From NCBI GenBank assembly GCA_018110985.1, contig JAGAWT010000009.1, positions 1 through 64,000 of the forward strand: a stretch of 64,000 bases of DNA. Direction: 5' to 3'. This stretch comes from Oscillospiraceae bacterium (GTDB lineage Bacteria > Bacillota > Clostridia > Oscillospirales > Ruminococcaceae). The notes under the pieces were generated by a model. That model had not been told where the DNA came from and did no database searches. It worked only from the letters and a program-made list of their open reading frames with translations. Both the position numbers and the translations under genes were made by a program. Shown here piece by piece: positions 46,524 to 55,284 of this stretch (position 1 is its first letter; every line of letters begins with the position of its first letter).

Positions 46524-47485
46524 TACGGCTGTCCGAGAGAAGCTCTCAGCTTCTTTATCTCCTCTATCCTGTCAAGGCTCTCCACAAGGAGCTTTCTCAC
46601 ATCCGCCGTGCAGGAGTTGATGTCTGCGGAGTAGCCCGATATCTGCTTCATGCCCGACTCTATCTTGTCCGCAGAAGCCTTTGAGGTGTCCGCAAGAGTA
46701 CGCACCTCCTGGGCTATGACTCCGAATCCCTTTCCGCTCTCCTTCGCCCTTGAAGCCTCGATAGAGGCGTTAAAGCCAAGTATCCTGGTGTTCATGGCGA
46801 TATCCTGTATGAGCTTCACGGTCTCCCCCGTGGACTTTACCGTGGCAAGACATCTGCCCGCCAGCTCTGAAAGCCTGTCCACTGCCTCAATGGTCTCCTT
46901 GCAGGCAGCAAAGTTCATGGCTGAAATGTCGCTGAGCTTCTGCTCGTTGCCGATCCTCTCCTGCGCATCCACAGTCATATGGGAGATATCCTGTGCGTCC
47001 CTGCGCTGATCTCTGCGCCTGAAGCTGGATATAAGGCTCTGCAAAAAAGCAGCCGCTGTTACCAGCCTGTCACGGCTTATCACAGGCACATGGGATACAG
47101 CTTCGGCTATGTCGCTTTCGGGTGCGCCGCTCTCGGAGGCTATCTTCTTTATGAGCTCGTGGCTTGCGGGAGCGCTCAGCACCTCACCGCCCACGAAAAA
47201 GCCCTCTGCATTGCCGTTTACTATTATGGGAGCCACAAATTCCGTCAGCCCCAGGGAGTTGGTGTATACAGCAGCCTTGCCCCCCGATACCGTCCTCTGT
47301 GAAGCTGCCAAATCCAGCAGCGGTCCTCTTTTGTACTTGTTGTAATAGTCGCTGAAATTGCTCTTTCGTGTAACGGGAGAACCCGCATTGTCTGTAATGA
47401 CCACAGACAGACCGGAAGACACCGCATAGCCGTCCTGCAGTGTCTGAATGGTATTCATATCAAAAAGCTGAGAGAGCTTTGCCAT
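46523..47485 (-). CDS. Cytoplasmic PocR-domain chemoreceptor-like protein
   Basis: 320 residues. Residues 1-150 form a PocR sensory domain ([55 protein letters not shown]). The C-terminal part is a shortened MCP signalling region ([37 protein letters not shown]). No membrane helices. PocR domains bind small ligands such as glycols or hydrocarbons. The ATG at 47485 follows CGGAGGG. Coupling to comEA is odd for a chemotaxis gene. Confidence 0.88.
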   Translation of the reverse strand: MAKLSQLFDMNTIQTLQDGYAVSSGLSVVITDNAGSPVTRKSNFSDYYNKYKRGPLLDLAASQRTVSGGKAAVYTNSLGLTEFVAPIIVNGNAEGFFVGGEVLSAPASHELIKKIASESGAPESDIAEAVSHVPVISRDRLVTAAAFLQSLISSFRRRDQRRDAQDISHMTVDAQERIGNEQKLSDISAMNFAACKETIEAVDRLSELAGRCLATVKSTGETVKLIQDIAMNTRILGFNASIEASRAKESGKGFGVIAQEVRTLADTSKASADKIESGMKQISGYSADINSCTADVRKLLVESLDRIEEIKKLRASLGQP

Positions 47486-47523
47486 AGTTTTCCCTCCGGA
47501 TAGCCAAATTATCGGATATCTCA

Positions 47524-47552
47524 ATTATATTCCATTTTGTGCGGATTGTCAA
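47524..47552 (-). promoter_or_regulatory. Consensus promoter of the PocR/comEA operon
   Basis: On the minus strand TTGACA (47547-47552) and TATAAT (47524-47529) are 17 bp apart, about 38 bp from the start codon. Confidence 0.92.
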
Positions 47553-47641
47553 GATATTTTTTTGGGGCGCAGGGGTCATCTGCCATAAAACAGGCTTTTC
47601 TTCCAAGTGATGAACTGTTTGTTAAAATCCCCACCTTTCTA

Positions 47642-47670
47642 TTGATTTTAAGGCGGTTTTGGATTATAAT
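47642..47670 (+). promoter_or_regulatory. Promoter of the lipoprotein/NodB/PPTase run
   Basis: TTGATT (47642-47647) and TATAAT (47665-47670) with 17-bp spacing. The leader to the first ATG is about 140 nt. Confidence 0.78.
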
Positions 47671-47816
47671 CAAGACAGCGATACTGCCCGCCCGCAGCCG
47701 ATGGGATACGCTGCCCGGCGCACGGTCCCCGACGTATCAGGGCAGAGCTTTGAACATCTGTCATACGGGCATACAGCCCGCAAAAACATGACCAATACTA
47801 TATGCAGGAAGATACA

Positions 47817-49337
47817 ATGAAAAAGAAATATTTGAAAAATGCAGCCATTGCTGCTGTCATAGCGCTTTGCGGCTGTTCATCGGGCAGTATGCCCGCCGCC
47901 GATACCGCCGTCACTGCCGACAGTGTCACAGCAGCCGAAAGCGCATCCGATACTGTCTCCGTTGCTGAGGGCACCCCTGTCGCCGACAGCACCGAAAGCC
48001 CGGAGGAAAGCACCGCAGCAAGCGAGACCGAAAAGCAGATCCCGGGTGCAGAGGGGCTTGAGGGCATAGCAAAGGAAAAGCTGGGCGAGCTTTCGGAGCT
48101 TATACCTGCCGACTTTGACGGAGACGGCACGGAAGAGGCATTCGCCATATCAAAGGACGGCAGTGAGGTCTGCCTTGTAAACGGAAACGGGGATGTCTCC
48201 ACCGTTCTGTCGGGCACTGGCTTCAAGTACGCCGCATCCTCCGACACGGCTTCAAAGCTGGGGATCGAAGGCTCCCTTGATATTAACGGGCAGCACTTTA
48301 TCACCCTTTTCGCAAAGGGAGAAAAGGAATTTGCACTGCTTTCGGGAGTAAAGGATGGCGAAGCCTTCCTTCCCGACACCGGAGAGGACTTTTCCGCCTT
48401 CAAAGCAGATGAGAGTGGTCTTTTCGGTGTGAAGCCCCGGGGCGGACACTTTTTCCTATGTCCCGTAGATCAGAACACCTTTGAGACAAAGGGAAACGGG
48501 CTGTTGGATCTCTGCGGCAGGTATGCGGACATCGTGCTTGATAACGAGGAAAAATGGCTCTCCGTGCTCAATGATCCGAAAGAACACTTTGACCTCGGCC
48601 TTATGGATCTGGACGGGGACGATATCCCGGAATTTACGGTCTGCGGCGGCATTTACGGCGCCCATGCGGCAATAGGCTATTTCATCTACGGCATCGACAC
48701 GGAAAACGGCTCCCTTGATATGCTGCTCACGCAGAACGAGGTCACCTATGCGGACGAGCCCAACATCTTCTTCTGGAACAGGTTCGACGATGGCACCGGG
48801 ATGCCCCTCTGCGTATCGGTGGATGTGAGCACCGGGGAAAGGCGCTTTTTCAGCATCGACCACGATGCCGTGGCATACGAGGGCTACACCTCCATAAACG
48901 AGTATTCCTTCGGCGATAAAAGGATAAGCGTGACGAAAAAATACGTTGCCACCGATAAGTTCGAGCCGCAGGTGCTCCCGGACGGCACCACGGAAGCAAA
49001 GTACACCTTTGCAGACGAAACGGACGAGCACAGCATCGTACAGATAAAGCCAAAGGAATACGCCGCATTCTACGATGAGCTCACAAACCCCTACAACAAG
49101 ACAGTCACCATGGTGGGGCGTATGTGCAGCGAAGAGGGGCTGACTCTTGACATCTACAAAGGTCTGGAGAGGGAGGAAAAGAAGGAGCTTTTGATCTCCG
49201 CATTTTTAAGGGGCTTTGAAAAAGAGACCCCCATCCCTGCCGATGTGGTCTACGACCCTTCCGCCTTCTTCCTTTCAAACACCCTTGATACACTTCCCGA
49301 CGAAGAATTCATAGAGATGATACTTGACCTTAAATAG
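47817..49337 (+). CDS. Large lipoprotein of unknown function
   Basis: About 506 residues from the ATG at 47817 (AGGAAG 6 nt upstream). Lipobox ALCGC, then a Ser/Thr/Glu-rich linker of about 60 residues. DFDGDGTEEAF and DLDGDDIPEF are calcium-loop (EF/FG-GAP-like) motifs of the kind seen in beta-propeller or VCBS-type proteins. The C-terminal 150 residues are mixed alpha/beta without recognised motifs. Likely an extracellular binding protein; ligand unknown. Confidence 0.78.
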   Translation: MKKKYLKNAAIAAVIALCGCSSGSMPAADTAVTADSVTAAESASDTVSVAEGTPVADSTESPEESTAASETEKQIPGAEGLEGIAKEKLGELSELIPADFDGDGTEEAFAISKDGSEVCLVNGNGDVSTVLSGTGFKYAASSDTASKLGIEGSLDINGQHFITLFAKGEKEFALLSGVKDGEAFLPDTGEDFSAFKADESGLFGVKPRGGHFFLCPVDQNTFETKGNGLLDLCGRYADIVLDNEEKWLSVLNDPKEHFDLGLMDLDGDDIPEFTVCGGIYGAHAAIGYFIYGIDTENGSLDMLLTQNEVTYADEPNIFFWNRFDDGTGMPLCVSVDVSTGERRFFSIDHDAVAYEGYTSINEYSFGDKRISVTKKYVATDKFEPQVLPDGTTEAKYTFADETDEHSIVQIKPKEYAAFYDELTNPYNKTVTMVGRMCSEEGLTLDIYKGLEREEKKELLISAFLRGFEKETPIPADVVYDPSAFFLSNTLDTLPDEEFIEMILDLK

Positions 49338-49349
49338 GAGGAGGAAATC

Positions 49350-49766
49350 ATGCTACTTAAAAACCTCAGCATCGACGAAAGCACGGACTGCGACTTTTCA
49401 AATTCCGTCATAAGAGACTGCCGTTTCGGAGCGGTAACAATTTCCTTCTGCGATGCTCCGGAGATAACAGTAACGGAATCCAGCATCCTTTCGGCTCATA
49501 TGGAAAATGTGATGTTTGCGGGCGCCTCCGTTGTGGATTCGGATATGACGGGTGCCGAGCTGCAGAACGTGAGCCTGAAAGGTATGCACATGAACAGCGT
49601 TGAAGCGGGGGATGCCACCATAGAGGGCTCCGACCTTCACAAGCTGCGCCTTGCAAACTGCGACCTGAGAGGGGCTGTCATCGAAAACTGTGACCTTGAG
49701 GGCGTCACGGTGGACGGCATCCCCCTGAAGGAACTCCTTGACAGCTATAAAGAAAGAGGTAAATGA
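49350..49766 (+). CDS. Pentapeptide-repeat-like protein
   Basis: 138 residues with a quasi-regular pattern every five residues (DCDFS, NSVIR, DCRFG ... ADLHKLRLANCDLRG, AVIENCDLEG). It should form a right-handed beta helix. Cytoplasmic, no signal. The function of such small repeat proteins is not predictable. It is 12 bp after the lipoprotein gene and ends one base before the NodB start. Confidence 0.8.
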   Translation: MLLKNLSIDESTDCDFSNSVIRDCRFGAVTISFCDAPEITVTESSILSAHMENVMFAGASVVDSDMTGAELQNVSLKGMHMNSVEAGDATIEGSDLHKLRLANCDLRGAVIENCDLEGVTVDGIPLKELLDSYKERGK

Positions 49767-49767
49767 T

Positions 49768-50391
49768 ATGGAAAAGAAATATGTCGCCCTTTCCTTTGAT
49801 GACGGCCCCAACCTCGGCACCACCCAGAAGACGCTGGACATACTGGAAAAATACCATGTTCCCGCCTCCTTTTTCCTTATCGGGCAAAACATCGGCAAGG
49901 ACACCGCAAAGAGCGTGGAAAGGGCGCTGAAGCTCGGCTGTGAGGCGGAGAACCACTCCTTTACACACAGCAATATGCCCGCCTTTACACCGGAGCAGAT
50001 AACAGACGAGATAAACGAGACCTCAAGGCTCATAAAGGAGATCACAGGCAGGGACCCCGAGTTTTTCCGCCCCCCCTACATCGACTACGACCAAAAAATG
50101 TTCGACACCATCCCCCTCACCTTTATCTGCGGTTCGGGCTGCGATGACTGGGATCCGAACTTCGGAGTGGAGCACCGCATACAAAAGACCCTTGCAAACG
50201 CAAAGCACGGTGAGATCTTTCTGCTCCACGACAGTGCGGACAATACCATGACGGTCCCCGCCATAGATGTTATCATCCCGGAGCTTCTGGACAGGGGCTA
50301 CACTTTCCTGACCGTTTCCGCTCTGTTCAGGGAATGCGGAGTCACCCCCGGAAGAAATGTCATTTACTCGAATGTTTTTCAGGAAAGTTAA
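49768..50391 (+). CDS. NodB-type polysaccharide deacetylase family protein
   Basis: 207 residues. ALSFDDGPNLGTTQKTLDILE holds the catalytic aspartate and first metal aspartate; HSFTHSNMP gives the H-x3-H ligands, and FFRPPYID and FLLHDS complete the site. Family members remove acetyl groups from GlcNAc polymers outside the cell, but no signal peptide or anchor is present here. The ATG at 49768 follows AGAGGT. Confidence 0.9.
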   Translation: MEKKYVALSFDDGPNLGTTQKTLDILEKYHVPASFFLIGQNIGKDTAKSVERALKLGCEAENHSFTHSNMPAFTPEQITDEINETSRLIKEITGRDPEFFRPPYIDYDQKMFDTIPLTFICGSGCDDWDPNFGVEHRIQKTLANAKHGEIFLLHDSADNTMTVPAIDVIIPELLDRGYTFLTVSALFRECGVTPGRNVIYSNVFQES

Positions 50392-50402
50392 TCAGAAATG
50401 CC

Positions 50403-50816
50403 ATGGTAAGAGAAATAGTTCACGACCCCATACTGCTGGGCATCCCCTCCGCAGAGACCACAGAAGCAGACAGTTCCACGGCCGCCGATCTGGCGGACAC
50501 CCTTGTTTTCCACAAAAAGGGCTGTGTTGGCATGGCTGCCAATATGATAGGTGTGAGGAAGAACATAATAGCCTTCTTTGAAAGAGGCAAGGTGACCGTG
50601 ATGTTCGACCCCGTAATAATACAGAAATCCCGCCCCTATGAAACAAAAGAGGGCTGCCTGTCCCTGCCCGGAGAGCTGCGCCCCGTCACCCGCTACGACA
50701 GCATAAAGCTGCGCTACACCGACAAATACCGCAAGACACACGAAAAGCGCTACACGGGCGTGACGGCGCAGATAATACAGCATGAGATAGATCACTGCAA
50801 AGGAATACTGATATGA
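50403..50816 (+). CDS. Peptide deformylase-like protein
   Basis: 137 residues. All three motifs are recognisable: GCVGMAANMIG (family GxGxAAxQ), EGCLSLPG and QHEIDHCKG, so the Cys-His-His metal site is intact. The glutamine of motif 1 is replaced by asparagine (AANMIG), as in several Clostridia deformylase-like proteins, which may alter activity. The ATG at 50403 is chosen because upstream sequence belongs to the NodB gene. The stop overlaps the next gene. Confidence 0.87.
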   Translation: MVREIVHDPILLGIPSAETTEADSSTAADLADTLVFHKKGCVGMAANMIGVRKNIIAFFERGKVTVMFDPVIIQKSRPYETKEGCLSLPGELRPVTRYDSIKLRYTDKYRKTHEKRYTGVTAQIIQHEIDHCKGILI

Positions 50817-51388
50817 AAGACAAAAAAGAACAGAGAAGAGCCTTTTTGCTTTCCATGGCATCTCTTCTTCACGGCGGTATCTTCTTTTTGTCCGTTCTTG
50901 TCTTTCTGGGCTGCTTTCTGGTGTGGCTGATAAGGTACGGCAGTCTGCCCGAGGAGATAGGTGTCCACTTTGACGGCTCCGGCCGCTTTGATGTCTACGA
51001 CCACAAGGCCTACGGCTTTTACCCCTTTATCGTAAACTTTATCGCCCTTGTGCTCACAAGGGTCATCACCCGCCTCTGCGACAGCCCCAAAATGAAGATG
51101 GACCCGAAGCTGACCCTTTTCGGCAACAACCTCATGAAGGTCATATTCGTTCTCTTCCTTGACTGTGAAGCCTTTGTCACCACAGCCTACTTTTCGGGGA
51201 CTTGGTCTGTCTCCGTCCTGAATCAGGTACCAATGGACAGAACCACTGTCATCCGGCTGACCTTGGTATGGCTGATGATACTGCCGCTTGCGGCGATAAT
51301 TTCGGGCATAGCCGTGGCTGTGATCCATAGGAAGGGTCACGGGGATGAGGTCTCTCCCGAAAAAGACGGAGATGACAAAGAAGAATGA
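50813..51388 (+). CDS. DUF1648 membrane protein
   Basis: 191 residues with four predicted membrane helices. LPEEIGVHFDGSGRFD matches the DUF1648 signature (LP..I..HF...G..D). DUF1648 proteins are often linked to antimicrobial-peptide immunity or to SdpI-like proteins, but no such genes lie here. It overlaps both neighbours by 4 bp. Confidence 0.85.
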   Translation: MKDKKEQRRAFLLSMASLLHGGIFFLSVLVFLGCFLVWLIRYGSLPEEIGVHFDGSGRFDVYDHKAYGFYPFIVNFIALVLTRVITRLCDSPKMKMDPKLTLFGNNLMKVIFVLFLDCEAFVTTAYFSGTWSVSVLNQVPMDRTTVIRLTLVWLMILPLAAIISGIAVAVIHRKGHGDEVSPEKDGDDKEE

Positions 51389-52020
51389 ACATCCTTTATC
51401 TGATGGACATCTCCCCCCTTGAGGACAAGGTGCTTTTTGACAAATACTTTGAGAAAATGCCGCCTGCACGCCGTGAAAAGGTGGAAAGGCTCCGCTTTCA
51501 GAAGGACAAATGCCTTTCGCTGGGTGCGGGCATACTGCTGTACGGCGGTCTTTCATCCCTCGGCATAAGGGATGATGAGATAAAGTACACCCAAAGCGGA
51601 AAGCCTGTGCTTGATGAGCAAAAGGGGATATATTTCAACCTCTCCCATTCGGGGAAAATGGTGATCTGTGCCTTTTCCGACAGGAACATCGGAGCTGACA
51701 CGGAGGAGGTCAGGCACTTTGAGGACAGCCTTGTGAAGCGTATCTTCACGGAAAATGAGATAGGCTCCGTCCGAGGCGAAAGGGACAGGTATCTCACCCG
51801 CCTGTGGACGGCAAAGGAAAGCCTTATGAAGTATATGGGCACAGGGCTTGGCACCGATCCCCGCAAGATAGATATTTCGGGGGAGGAAAAGTTCAGAGCC
51901 CGCCTTTGCGGAGAGGAATACAAGGGCATATCCTTCTCCTGCTTTGATGAAGGGAACTATGCGGTCACAGTCTGCTCGGAATACGATGATATCCTTGTAA
52001 AAAGGCACATCCCCAACTGA
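51385..52020 (+). CDS. 4'-phosphopantetheinyl transferase (Sfp-type)
   Basis: 211 residues. NIGADTEEVRHF and LTRLWTAKESLMKYMGTG are the Mg2+ and CoA-binding motifs (WxxKEA-like) of Sfp-type enzymes, which load carrier proteins with the phosphopantetheine arm of CoA. No polyketide or peptide synthetase is in the window, so its substrate lies elsewhere. It ends a chain of three 4-bp-overlapping genes. Confidence 0.93.
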   Translation: MNILYLMDISPLEDKVLFDKYFEKMPPARREKVERLRFQKDKCLSLGAGILLYGGLSSLGIRDDEIKYTQSGKPVLDEQKGIYFNLSHSGKMVICAFSDRNIGADTEEVRHFEDSLVKRIFTENEIGSVRGERDRYLTRLWTAKESLMKYMGTGLGTDPRKIDISGEEKFRARLCGEEYKGISFSCFDEGNYAVTVCSEYDDILVKRHIPN

Positions 52021-52102
52021 TACGCACCGCCGACCCGCATAACATCACAGCCTCCCCGTCCATACCGCAGCAGGCACGACTCTGCCGAAGCAGAATGACC
52101 AT

Positions 52103-52149
52103 AAGCCATCAGAAACGCTCTGTAAGCATTTCTGATGGCTTTTTCTTTT
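52103..52149 (+). terminator. Intrinsic terminator after the phosphopantetheinyl transferase gene
   Basis: AAGCCATCAGAAA pairs with TTTCTGATGGCTT, followed by TTTCTTTT. Confidence 0.9.
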
Positions 52150-52445
52150 CATAGTTAAGTTTTTTACTCACAGAGCCTGTGTCCCCGCAGTCTATGCAGC
52201 CTCTGTTGCTCTCATTGTATATCTATCCGTGTTTTTCATTTTTGTTATCTCATTTTTTTCGGGTCTTGCCCTTTGTTTTGATCTATCATATCCGTCTTTG
52301 TTTTCGTTTTTCATATAAAATATTTTTTATTGGAGTTTCTTTTGTGTTTTGTATGCCTCTTGTCACGCTTTCACCTCTTTTTGCTTTACGACTTTTTTCG
52401 TGTCCGGGATATTTCCCTTGACGTACTTATCGGCTTTGGGGTATT

Positions 52446-52531
52446 ATACTGATCCTTCCTCGATGTATAGACGATCTCCAAGCCTCAGATCCCTTATATT
52501 CAAGCATTTGCGGCTTGTGTATTGTCTATAT
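52446..52531 (-). repeat. 105-bp inverted-repeat element, copy 9 (truncated)
   Basis: Reversed copy that starts normally with ATACTGAT but breaks off after TTGTCTATA; the outer 20 bp of one arm is missing. A promoter-like block faces into the broken end from 52550. Confidence 0.9.
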
Positions 52532-52549
52532 CCCCTTTGCTTTGATAAC

Positions 52550-52583
52550 ATTCTACCACACCCACCTTTGCAAGAGCTTTGCA
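52550..52583 (-). promoter_or_regulatory. Promoter block with TTTGCA direct repeats, facing left
   Basis: On the plus strand ATTCTACCACA (52550-52560) is followed by TTTGCA at 52567-52572 and again at 52578-52583 (11-bp period). Read on the minus strand this is a TGCAAA pair then TAGAAT as -10. The same block, with identical spacing, lies upstream of the second kinase gene. No gene lies downstream except repeat copy 9. Confidence 0.6.
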
Positions 52584-52766
52584 AATATCTGCCCTCACGG
52601 AAAAATTTTTCAAAAAGCGTGACATTTGGTACTATGCACAAATCACCGGCAGTATTTTAGCTGATTTCCACAAAGTCTTGCAAAGGAACACATTTCCCCT
52701 TTTAATTTTTCCAAAACAATGGTATAATCATTTACATAGTACAGCTTTTTGTTCAACAGGTGTCTG

Positions 52767-52871
52767 ATACTAATTCTTCCTCGATGTATAGACGATCTCC
52801 AAGCCTCAAATCCCTTATATCCAAGCATTTGCGGCTTGTTTCTTGTCTATACATCGGTCAGAAATCAGTAT
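52767..52871 (-). repeat. 105-bp inverted-repeat element, copy 10
   Basis: Reversed copy with both arms intact, located in the upstream region of the first histidine kinase gene, 54 bp before its start. Confidence 0.94.
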
Positions 52872-52924
52872 GAGACTTTAAGACCATCTGTATATATTTA
52901 CCCCTGTGGGAGGTGATGCTTACA

Positions 52925-54358
52925 GTGAGCAGCCCTACTGCCGATATAAACAAACGAGGTGCAGTGCTGAAAAAGCACGCATACCGTATCTGCTTTGCTG
53001 TGTCCCTTGTGTTTACCATCGCCCTTATCATCCTTATGAAGTACTATGGGCTACATTCCCTGCCCTTCAACATGACCTTCAATCTCGGGGCGGATGTCAT
53101 AAGCCTCGGTGTATGCACCGTCCTCCTTTTCAGCTTCATGGATGATACAGAGGGACAGAGCGACTACACCCGCAAATTCGTCCTGCTCATCACTGCCACC
53201 GCCTCCGTCCTCTTTTCGGATGCCTGCTGCTGGCTGTTCGAGGGGCGGCCGCATATGCGGATATACAATATAATCGCAAACGCCGTGAATTTCTCCAATG
53301 CGGCACTTCTCATCTGCTTTTTCTGGCGGTATATCTACACCGCTCTGAAACCCAAAGGGCGGATAATGCACATCGTGCACAGGCTGATGGTGATACTGCT
53401 GATACCGGACATCTTCTTCTGCCTGGTGAACCTCTTCTACCCCCTGTATTTCCGGGTGGACGAGGCGGGAGTGTACAGCCGTCTCGACCTTTACCCCCTA
53501 AGCCAGATCTACCCCATGACTGGACTGCTCTTTGGGATCATCACACTTTTTGTGTCAAAGGCACCCGTAAAGGACAGGATAGTAATAGCCATGTTCGCCC
53601 TGATACCTATGGCAAATCAGATCATAACAGGGTACAGGTACGGCTACTCCACCCAGTACCCTGCCATGCTCATTTCTATCGTGCTGGTCTACGGTGTTCT
53701 GGTGCAGAAGCGTGAAAAGGCGCTTATCAGCACGGAAAAGGAACTGTACGAATCAAAGGTCGCCGTAATGGCATCACAGGTGCAGCCCCACTTCGTGTAC
53801 AATGCCCTCACATCCATCGCCATGATGTGTACCATAGACCCAAAGACCGCCCAGGAAGCCACCATTACCTTTGCAAAGTACCTGCGGGGCAATATGGATT
53901 CTCTCAAACAGACGGCTCCCGTCAGCTTTGAAACGGAGCTGGAACACCTGAAAAAATACCTTTACATAGAAAAGCTCCGCTTTGCGGAGAAGCTGAACGT
54001 GGAGTATGATATCACCGTCACCGGCTTTATGCTCCCCCAGCTCTCCGTGCAGCCTATCGTGGAGAATGCCGTAAAGCACGGTGTGGGGATGAAGAAAAAG
54101 GGCGGCACCGTCACCATTGCCACCCGTGAGACGGAAACGGATTTCCGTGTTATCATATCCGATAACGGAGTCGGGTTCGATACCGCAGCCCCCAAAAAAG
54201 AGGACGGACGCTCCCATATAGGGATGGAGAACACCGTCACAAGGCTGAGAGAGATGTGCGGCGGGAGCATTGAAACAAAAAGCGTCGTGGGTGAGGGTAC
54301 CGTCGTTACCATAATACTTCCCAAGGAGGGACAGATAAATGAGGATACTTTGTCTTGA
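52925..54358 (+). CDS. LytS-type sensor histidine kinase (HK1)
   Basis: About 477 residues. Seven membrane segments fill residues 20-265; no large extracellular domain. The His_kinase domain has QPHFVYNALTSIAMM (phospho-acceptor His near 289) and the ATPase has VENAVKHGVGMKKKGG and ISDNGVGFD. I choose the GTG at 52925, 7 nt after AGGTGAT; GTG 52913 and ATG 52916 overlap that site. The 3' end overlaps the response regulator gene by 20 nt, so they form a two-component pair. The signal is unknown. Confidence 0.9.
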   Translation: MSSPTADINKRGAVLKKHAYRICFAVSLVFTIALIILMKYYGLHSLPFNMTFNLGADVISLGVCTVLLFSFMDDTEGQSDYTRKFVLLITATASVLFSDACCWLFEGRPHMRIYNIIANAVNFSNAALLICFFWRYIYTALKPKGRIMHIVHRLMVILLIPDIFFCLVNLFYPLYFRVDEAGVYSRLDLYPLSQIYPMTGLLFGIITLFVSKAPVKDRIVIAMFALIPMANQIITGYRYGYSTQYPAMLISIVLVYGVLVQKREKALISTEKELYESKVAVMASQVQPHFVYNALTSIAMMCTIDPKTAQEATITFAKYLRGNMDSLKQTAPVSFETELEHLKKYLYIEKLRFAEKLNVEYDITVTGFMLPQLSVQPIVENAVKHGVGMKKKGGTVTIATRETETDFRVIISDNGVGFDTAAPKKEDGRSHIGMENTVTRLREMCGGSIETKSVVGEGTVVTIILPKEGQINEDTLS

Positions 54359-55121
54359 TGATGAGCCTCTGGCTCTGAAAATGCTTGAAATGTGCGTCCG
54401 TGAGGCAAAGCCCGAGGCTGATACGGCAGCCTTCGACGATCAGGACGATCTTCTGGAGGATGCGGAAAAGAACGGCTGCGATATCGCTTTTCTGGACATA
54501 CATATGAGAGGTATGGACGGAGTTGAGGTGGCAAAAAGGCTCAAGGGCATAAACCCGAAGATGAACATCATCTTTGTGACAGGGTTTTCCGAATACAAGG
54601 GCGATGCCATGGATATGAAAGCCAGCGGCTATATCATGAAGCCCGTCACAAAGGAGGATGTGGAGCGGGAGCTTTCCGACCTGCGCTTCCCCATAGTGCC
54701 GCAAAAGGGAGCACTGCTGCGCATACAGTGCTTCGGCAATTTTGATGTTTTCACCCCCAACGGCGACCATGTCCGCTTTGAGCGCAGCAAGGCAAAGGAG
54801 GTCTTTGCCTATCTGGTCCACAGGCACGGTGCATCCTGCACCACGAAGGAGCTCTTCGCCATAATCTTTGAGGACGAGCCCTACGACAAGAAGCTCCAGA
54901 ACCTGCTCCAGACCTATATCTACTCCATGATAAAGAGCCTGAAGGATATAGGAGCCGACAGCGTTATAGTAAGGAGCTACAACGCCCTTGCAGTCAACAC
55001 GGATCTGCTGGACTGCGACTACTACCGTTTCAAGCAGCTTGATGCGGGTGCCGTGAATGCCTACGAAATGGAGTACATGAACCAATACGAATGGGCGGAT
55101 TTCCTCTACAACGGGTATTGA
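54339..55121 (+). CDS. Response regulator with a SARP-like output domain
   Basis: 260 residues. The receiver domain is complete: acidic pair CLDDE, phospho-acceptor D53 (FLDIHMRG), T81 and K101 (MKPV). The output domain starts near 127 with LRIQCFGNFDVFTPNGDHVRFERSKAKEVFAYLVHRHG, the N-terminal winged helix of AfsR/SARP-type regulators (not LytTR, the usual partner of LytS kinases), and lacks a long BTAD repeat. SARP proteins bind heptamer-like direct repeats with an 11-bp period. Confidence 0.85.
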   Translation: MRILCLDDEPLALKMLEMCVREAKPEADTAAFDDQDDLLEDAEKNGCDIAFLDIHMRGMDGVEVAKRLKGINPKMNIIFVTGFSEYKGDAMDMKASGYIMKPVTKEDVERELSDLRFPIVPQKGALLRIQCFGNFDVFTPNGDHVRFERSKAKEVFAYLVHRHGASCTTKELFAIIFEDEPYDKKLQNLLQTYIYSMIKSLKDIGADSVIVRSYNALAVNTDLLDCDYYRFKQLDAGAVNAYEMEYMNQYEWADFLYNGY

Positions 55122-55126
55122 TGATA

Positions 55127-55231
55127 ATACTGATCTCTGACCGATGTATAGACAAGAAACAAGCTGCAAATGCTTGAATATAAGGTATCTGAGGCTTGGA
55201 GATCGTCTATACATCGAGGAAGGATCAGTAT
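55127..55231 (+). repeat. 105-bp inverted-repeat element, copy 11
   Basis: Forward copy starting 5 bp after the response regulator's stop codons. Arms intact. With copy 12, 53 bp further, it brackets a terminator. Confidence 0.94.
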
Positions 55232-55245
55232 AAGATCCTACAGCC

Positions 55246-55284
55246 AAAGACCTCCGGACACAAGCTCTGCCCGGAGGTCTTTTT
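55246..55284 (+). terminator. Intrinsic terminator between copies 11 and 12
   Basis: AAAGACCTCCGG pairs with CCGGAGGTCTTT, followed by TT and the first bases of copy 12. Its symmetric A/T flanks allow termination from either convergent gene. Confidence 0.88.

Larger units (their letters stand above)
47486..47816. other. Divergent promoter region
   Basis: Contains a perfect minus-strand promoter for the PocR gene and a plus-strand promoter for the lipoprotein gene, listed separately, plus about 140 bp of leader before the lipoprotein. I see no other gene. Confidence 0.8.
52021..52924. other. Long gene-poor stretch before the two-component genes
   Basis: Contains a terminator (52103-52149), about 290 bp of T-rich sequence with no supported gene (52150-52445), truncated repeat copy 9, a minus-facing promoter block (52550-52583), a further AT-rich stretch with a possible TATAAT near 52731 and repeat copy 10. 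Short open frames here run through the repeats and are not credible genes. Confidence 0.75.

Noticed and set aside
52444-52641. Short open frames reading MYRQETSRKCLN- or RRSPSLRSLI-like at many intergenic sites
   Set aside because: They are six-frame translations of the 105-bp repeat, occur in both orientations and have no ribosome sites.
52669-52685. Third regulator site (CAAAG pair) before HK1
   Set aside because: The period is 10 bp, not 11, and no -10 lies at the spacing seen in the other two blocks.
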